Shown here piece by piece: positions 7,591 to 11,188 of a DNA stretch of 11,188 nt. This stretch comes from Micractinium sp. NFX-FRZ. Taxonomy: Eukaryota; Chlorophyta; Trebouxiophyceae; Chlorellales; Chlorellaceae. How positions within the stretch are numbered: the stretch's first letter is position 1; the number at the start of each line of letters is the position of its first letter. The stretch covers positions 1 to 11,188 of the forward strand of contig JAPTJF010000827.1 of assembly GCA_029339195.1 (NCBI GenBank), read 5' to 3'. A model generated the notes under the pieces. That model was not told the origin of the DNA and made no database searches. It worked only from the letters and a program-made list of their open reading frames with translations. A program made the position numbers and the translations under genes.

Positions 7591-10500
7591 CTGCAGGAGG
7601 GCAAGTGGGGAGGAGGGGGAAGCAAGGATGGCGTTGGGGACCAACTGCTGATTCCCCAGGGCATTACTTGCCCGGCCCTTGTGCTGCCACCACGCGCATG
7701 CTCCTCGTCGCGCTGGTCACACTCACGGGGCGGCAGGAAGGAGGGGGCAAACGAATGCCGGGCGGCTGAACCGGATGGGGTTGAGGCAGGGCAAGGAAGA
7801 GGCACGCACAGCCAGCACCCACTGGTGGCAGGCGGTAGCGAGAGGAGGCTGAGGCCATCCAGGGCGGGTATCCGGCATGCCAGGTGCCCATGCCGGCTGC
7901 GAAACACACCGGGTTGCTTGCTGCGATGCGCTCACCGGCTTCAGGGTTTGTGGTGTTGGGCAAGGGCAGCAGGGAGGGTGCCAATCCCGTTTGCCGCAAC
8001 CAACCAGTCAACTGGCACGCTGCCCCCGTCTCTGCCCCCCTCGCCCCACCCAACCCAGGCACCCCCCCACCTGCATCCGAATCGTCGTGGTGCGAGATGA
8101 GGAGGCAGATGTTGGCTCGGTGGCACACCTCCTCCTGCCCGTTGTACCCCAGAGCCAGCGCAAACTCCTTGCTGCTCATGCCCTGCAGGGGCACATGGGT
8201 CAAGCGGGCATGCATGCATTCGTTGGAGTTTGGGGCCTGCATCGCATGTTCTCGCGGCGGCAAGCAGACTGCGAGCCCAAACACAGGCGATTCGTGGATG
8301 GTCTTCAACTCCCACAGGTCCGAGATCAACACCTTGCTGGCCTTGTCCTGCAGGGTGGCAGCATCCCCGACAAATCGTGTCGTGTGCAACTCAATGCATC
8401 GCACCTCGTAGACTAAGGGAACAGAATCACGAGTGGGCATAAAAACGCTGAAACCTGCTCACCTGCACCTTGGCAACCTCATCATGGTTGTAGTTGATGA
8501 GGGCCCGCGCAAACTCCACTCCCTGGGCGTCGCACAGAGCCACCGCATCCTGCAGCGATGGTGGCAGCCGGCAGCATGCGGTGGGTGGGTGGAGTGGGCG
8601 GGGTGGGCAGGGGGGCACAAACCCCATGCCCTGGGTGCGACGCCGAACGCGGCAGCAGGGCCAAGTGCGTTCGAGCCAAACAGGAAACACTGGCGGTGGC
8701 GAACCGCAACATGGGCAGTGGTGCAGCAGTACCAGTGAGGGCATGCAGCGGTGCAGAGATGGGAGGGCGAGAGCCACAGGCGGGGCCGGAACACCCCTGG
8801 GCTGCAGCTCCACCGCTCAGGCAATAGGCGGCAGCCGGGCCTGGGGCGCACACCAGCGCGGGTGCAGGCTGCCACCCTGCACCTGGCAACGCACCGGGCG
8901 CCAGAAAGCCTGGCTGCTACTGCAACGCCCCAACCTGTTTCGCCCTCACCTGCGGGCAGAGGCCCACGCATGCACTGCAACAGCCCAGCCTGTCTCCCCC
9001 TCACCTGCGCCTCGAAATCCCCCCGGATGTGCACGATGCCCGCACTGAACAGGCTCTTCTTGCGGTCCTGCACCGCCCGCCGCGCGCCGTCGTCCAGCCA
9101 CACCTCGCCGCGCACCGGCACGCTCAGAATCCAGCGCTTGCGGCCCCTGTGGGGGGAGGGGGCAGCAGGGGATGGCAGGGAGGAATGGGGTTGGAGGCAG
9201 GGAGGGTGAGGAGGCAAGGCTGGAAGGCAGCAGCGGGCCGGGATGGTCAGGTTCCGGGCTGGTAACAGAGGAGCCCCGGGTGTGCCGGGGCTGACCCCCC
9301 CTAGCAGGACCGCAGGCCTGCCCCACAGCGAGGCGACCTGTAGGCACCGCCCCCCTGACCCCGTGCCCCCGCCCCCTCACCGCAGGGGCGCGACTGTGGG
9401 GTGGAACAGCGTGCCGATGCGCTCGCCGGCGATGATCTTCAGGATATTGGCGGGGTCGGCGGCGGAGCAAATGACCATGCGGCAGCCGGCGGCGGTGGCG
9501 ATGCGTGCGGCGGTCAGCTTGGTGGCCATGCCGCCCGTGCCCCACTGCGTGCCCTTGGTGCTCGTGTCCACCTGCGGGGGTGGGAGGCGAGGGGTGGGGT
9601 GAGGTTGGGTGGGATGAGGTGGGGTGGGGTGATCAGGGGCGGTGGGCTTGGCATCATGTCTGGTGCCCCACTGAGTGCCTTCCGTGCTGGTCTCCTCTGC
9701 GAGCAGAGGGCAGGGCCGGTGCTGGTTTCTTCTATTGCAAGTGAATGGGGGACCGAGCATGCCACGCTAGGTGGGCTGCTTGTGCTGAGCATGCTGAGGA
9801 CAGCCACCTGGCACATGGGCTGGCTGGCCATCATTCACAACGCCACCCAGCCAAGCACACTGCTGGGAGGAGCGCATGCACACGTCTGCCTCACACACCG
9901 TTGCTGTGTCCACCACTTTGACTGCTTTCCACCATGCCACCCCACTCACGGCAAGCTTGCTGAGGTCGGCCACCTCATGCTGGGCATGCTGAGGTCACTC
10001 ACCACCTCGCACATGGGCTGGCTGGCCAGCGGGGGCACCCTGCCCATTCCACAACCCCACCCAACCAAGGACGACACGTACATAGCAGTGGGTGGAGGCG
10101 GATGCTCATGACCACCTCGCACACCGCTTCTACGCCTTGCTCTCTTGTTTCACTAGCGTGGACTCATCTATACTTTCCACCACGCCACCCCACTCACGGC
10201 AAGCTTGCTGAGGTCTGCCACCTCGTAGATGGGCTGCGCGCTGGGGTCAGTGTTGGGGTTGGCAGTGAACAGGTTGGGCACGTCGGTGAGCAGGAAGAGC
10301 CAGTCGGCCTGCACTAGCGTGGCCACCTGCGCAAGGGGGCAGCGGCACAGGGTGGTCGCACATGGGCACCACAGGCAGGGCAGCAGCATGGGGTGGTCAC
10401 AACACAACCAACGCAGGTAGAGCAGCAGCACAAGCTGGTCACAACACAAGCAACAGCAGCAAGGCAAGGCAGTCGGAATGCGTGGCTGCTACATGCCACT

Positions 10501-11188
10501 GCGCAGCTGCTGTGCTGGCCTGCCTGCTGGGGTGCGGCATCCCTCCTCGACTTGCCTGCGCCCGCAGCGTGTTGTTGCCTCTGATGCACATCCCCTGCCA
10601 GCCTGCCACTACATCCAACCCATAACTCAAGGGGACACGATCCAACACATAACTCAACGGGACACGATCCAACACATAACTCAACGGGACACAAAACAGA
10701 TGAGGCTTGCCTGCGCCGAGAGCGTGTCGTTGTCCCCAATCCGCAGCTCCTGCACCGCCACTGTGTCGTTCTCATTCACAATGGGCACCGCGCCCAGCCT
10801 GCAGATTGAGGCGGGGAGAGACAGAGTTGAACGCACGATGCGCCGTACAGCCACTCACTCACAGCACAGTCAACCCCAGAACCGCCCCAGGCGCACGGGT
10901 ATGCACCATACATATGTACCCAAGATGTTGATAAAGCACGCAGACATGCCACAGGCCTGGCCAGGTGCTACGCACCGCAGCAGCTCCTCAAACGTGTTCT
11001 TGGCGCAGATGTACTGGCTGCGGTTGGCCAGGTTGTCCAGCGTCAGCAGCACCTGGGCGCACTTCTGCGGGGGGGGAGCGGCGGCACATTGGGGTAGTCA
11101 TCTGCGGGAAGGGGGGGGGGCAGGAAGAGAGTAGAGTAGATTCGAGTTTCTTTGTGACGAAACTTGCATGAGCAGCGGCACGTTGGGG
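6681..11188 (-). CDS. proB: Glutamate 5-kinase (gamma-glutamyl kinase), PUA-containing, 5'-partial
   Basis: Catalyses ATP-dependent phosphorylation of L-glutamate to glutamyl 5-phosphate, the first step of proline synthesis. The exons are 11064-10976, 10798-10711, 10326-10198, 9571-9381, 9146-9005, 8549-8463, 8182-8071, 7590-7068 and 6858-6681, giving 512 visible residues with all phases consistent. The amino-acid kinase domain shows [60 protein letters not shown] and [15 protein letters not shown], the last carrying the catalytic lysine of the family. The PUA domain follows from GRKRW to HRANICLL (about residues 167-275). The N-terminal start and ATP-binding GSS region lie beyond 11188. No glutamyl-phosphate reductase domain follows, so this is a stand-alone kinase rather than plant-type bifunctional P5CS. 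The last ~235 residues are an unusual extension. Feedback inhibition by proline is known in the family but not shown here. Confidence 0.9.
8071..9146 (-). other. PUA domain of glutamate 5-kinase
   Basis: Three exons (9146-9005, 8549-8463, 8182-8071) encode [53 protein letters not shown] and [18 protein letters not shown]. These match the order of segments in the C-terminal PUA domain of bacterial and fungal glutamate 5-kinases. HRANICLL corresponds to the usual HR.NL end of the enzyme. Plant P5CS lacks this domain. Confidence 0.85.
8920..9009. repeat. 55-bp-offset duplication of a splice donor region
   Basis: Bases 8920-8954 and 8975-9009 are imperfect copies reading CTGCAAC..CCC..CCTG.. and ending in CACCTGCG on the plus strand. 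On the minus strand the second is the true end of the PUA exon (GCGCAG|GTGAGG), and the first is an intronic copy of the same junction. Confidence 0.8.
9663..9700 (-). pseudogene. Degenerate intronic copy of the start of the GTGGM exon
   Basis: On the minus strand a CTCGCAG acceptor-like site is followed by [12 protein letters not shown] in one frame, resembling [12 protein letters not shown] at the start of the exon 9571-9381. The match ends before GGMATKL, so no functional exon remains. It is about 126 bp from the real exon start, in the same intron as the 9925-9976 copy. Confidence 0.6.
9925..9976. repeat. Intronic copy of the exon end and donor at 10173-10224
   Basis: Bases 9925-9976 match 10173-10224 at 50 of 52 positions. 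The original spans the last codons of a kinase exon (EVADLSKLA) and its GTGAGT donor; the copy keeps both. The copy lies in the following intron, 248 bp further along the transcript, and therefore carries a ready-made decoy donor. Confidence 0.9.
10173..10224. repeat. Exon/intron junction duplicated at 9925-9976
   Basis: Source partner of the 52-bp duplication. It covers the true 3' end of the exon 10326-10198 and the start of its intron. Confidence 0.9.
10339..10463. repeat. Degenerate ~42-bp tandem repeat, 3 copies
   Basis: Units start near 10339, 10380 and 10422 with GCAGC(G/A)GCA, followed by (G)GTGGTC(G/A)CA or TGGTCACAACACAA. It lies next to the acceptor side of the GC-AG intron. Confidence 0.7.
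10621..10696. repeat. 27-bp tandem repeat, almost 3 copies
   Basis: Units begin with CATAACTCAA at 10621, 10648 and 10675, each followed by GGGACACGATCCAACA or a slight variant. The last copy is truncated. The repeat is wholly intronic. Confidence 0.9.
11077..11188. repeat. Partial duplication at the window edge (11077-11094 and 11171-11188)
   Basis: AGC(G/A)GCGGCAC(A/G)TTGGGG occurs at both places (16 of 18 identical). The right copy runs off the window. On the minus strand it leads into CTCAT|GCAAGT, a possible further GC donor ending the previous kinase exon. I cannot confirm that exon from 21 visible bases. Confidence 0.5.

Larger units (their letters stand above)
10327..10710 (-). other. 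GC-AG intron in glutamate 5-kinase with two minisatellites
   Basis: The donor is GCGCAG|GCAAGC and the acceptor CCCCTTGCGCAG|G. The protein join [13 protein letters not shown] is what the family requires, so the GC donor is well supported. Inside the intron are a 27-bp tandem repeat (10621-10696) and a degenerate ~42-bp repeat (10339-10463). Confidence 0.8.
9381..11064 (-). other. Amino-acid kinase domain of glutamate 5-kinase (C-terminal part)
   Basis: Four exons encode the back half of the kinase fold. NENDTV and GDNDTLSA are the glutamate- and ATP-binding segments of the family, and GTGGMATKL is its signature. Where many relatives have LLTDVDGLYT, this protein reads [10 protein letters not shown]. 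The exon 10711-10798 ends in a GC donor and joins cleanly to VATLVQADW. Confidence 0.88.

Noticed and set aside
7163..7651. 162-residue plus-strand frame
   Set aside because: Shadow of the glutamate 5-kinase C-terminal exon; its VVVVVM end is the complement of the HDHDHDH run.
7664..8440. 258-residue minus-strand frame as a separate gene
   Set aside because: It merges an intron, the HRANICLL exon of glutamate 5-kinase and the next intron. Only the middle is supported as coding.
1..11188. CRISPR array, tRNA/rRNA genes, LTR or terminal-inverted-repeat transposon
   Set aside because: The short tandem repeats are intronic minisatellites without spacer structure. I saw no tRNA cloverleaf, rRNA segment, transposase or reverse transcriptase frame on either strand.

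Overview
The window is GC-rich nuclear DNA of a green alga. A chlorophyte of the Chlorophyceae/Trebouxiophyceae type is my inference. The grounds are many short GC-rich introns with GTGAGG/GTGCGC-type donors, (CAGG)n and (CAG)n repeats, glutamine/alanine-rich proteins, and TGTAA poly(A) signals of the kind used by green algae. Nothing looks prokaryotic. Both genes I can support lie on the minus strand, head to tail, and both are heavily spliced.

Right part (about 6500-11188): the 3' portion of a gene for glutamate 5-kinase, the first enzyme of proline synthesis. Nine exons encode 512 residues that run from inside the kinase domain through a PUA domain. An unusual low-complexity, coiled-coil C-terminal extension follows. 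The 5' end is beyond the window. Its introns hold partial copies of neighbouring exon/intron junctions and several minisatellites.

Middle and left (875-6197): a complete 11-exon gene model for an 808-residue nuclear protein. It has two tandem GARP/G2-like (SHLQKYR-type Myb) DNA-binding domains at the N terminus, then acidic, polyglutamine and alanine-rich regions. Both domains are cut by introns at the same three places, and each uses an 11-nt microexon for the recognition helix, so the second domain looks like an exon-level tandem duplication. The first intron starts with a GC donor, as does one kinase intron.

Between the two genes (about 6198-6500) lie the likely poly(A) signal of the kinase gene and the putative promoter of the GARP gene. 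The leftmost 870 bases are less GC-rich and show no convincing coding sequence. They probably hold the 3' UTR of the GARP gene and perhaps that of a convergent plus-strand gene. I see no functional link between the two genes beyond adjacency. All splice sites were read by eye from sequence and frame, without transcript data.
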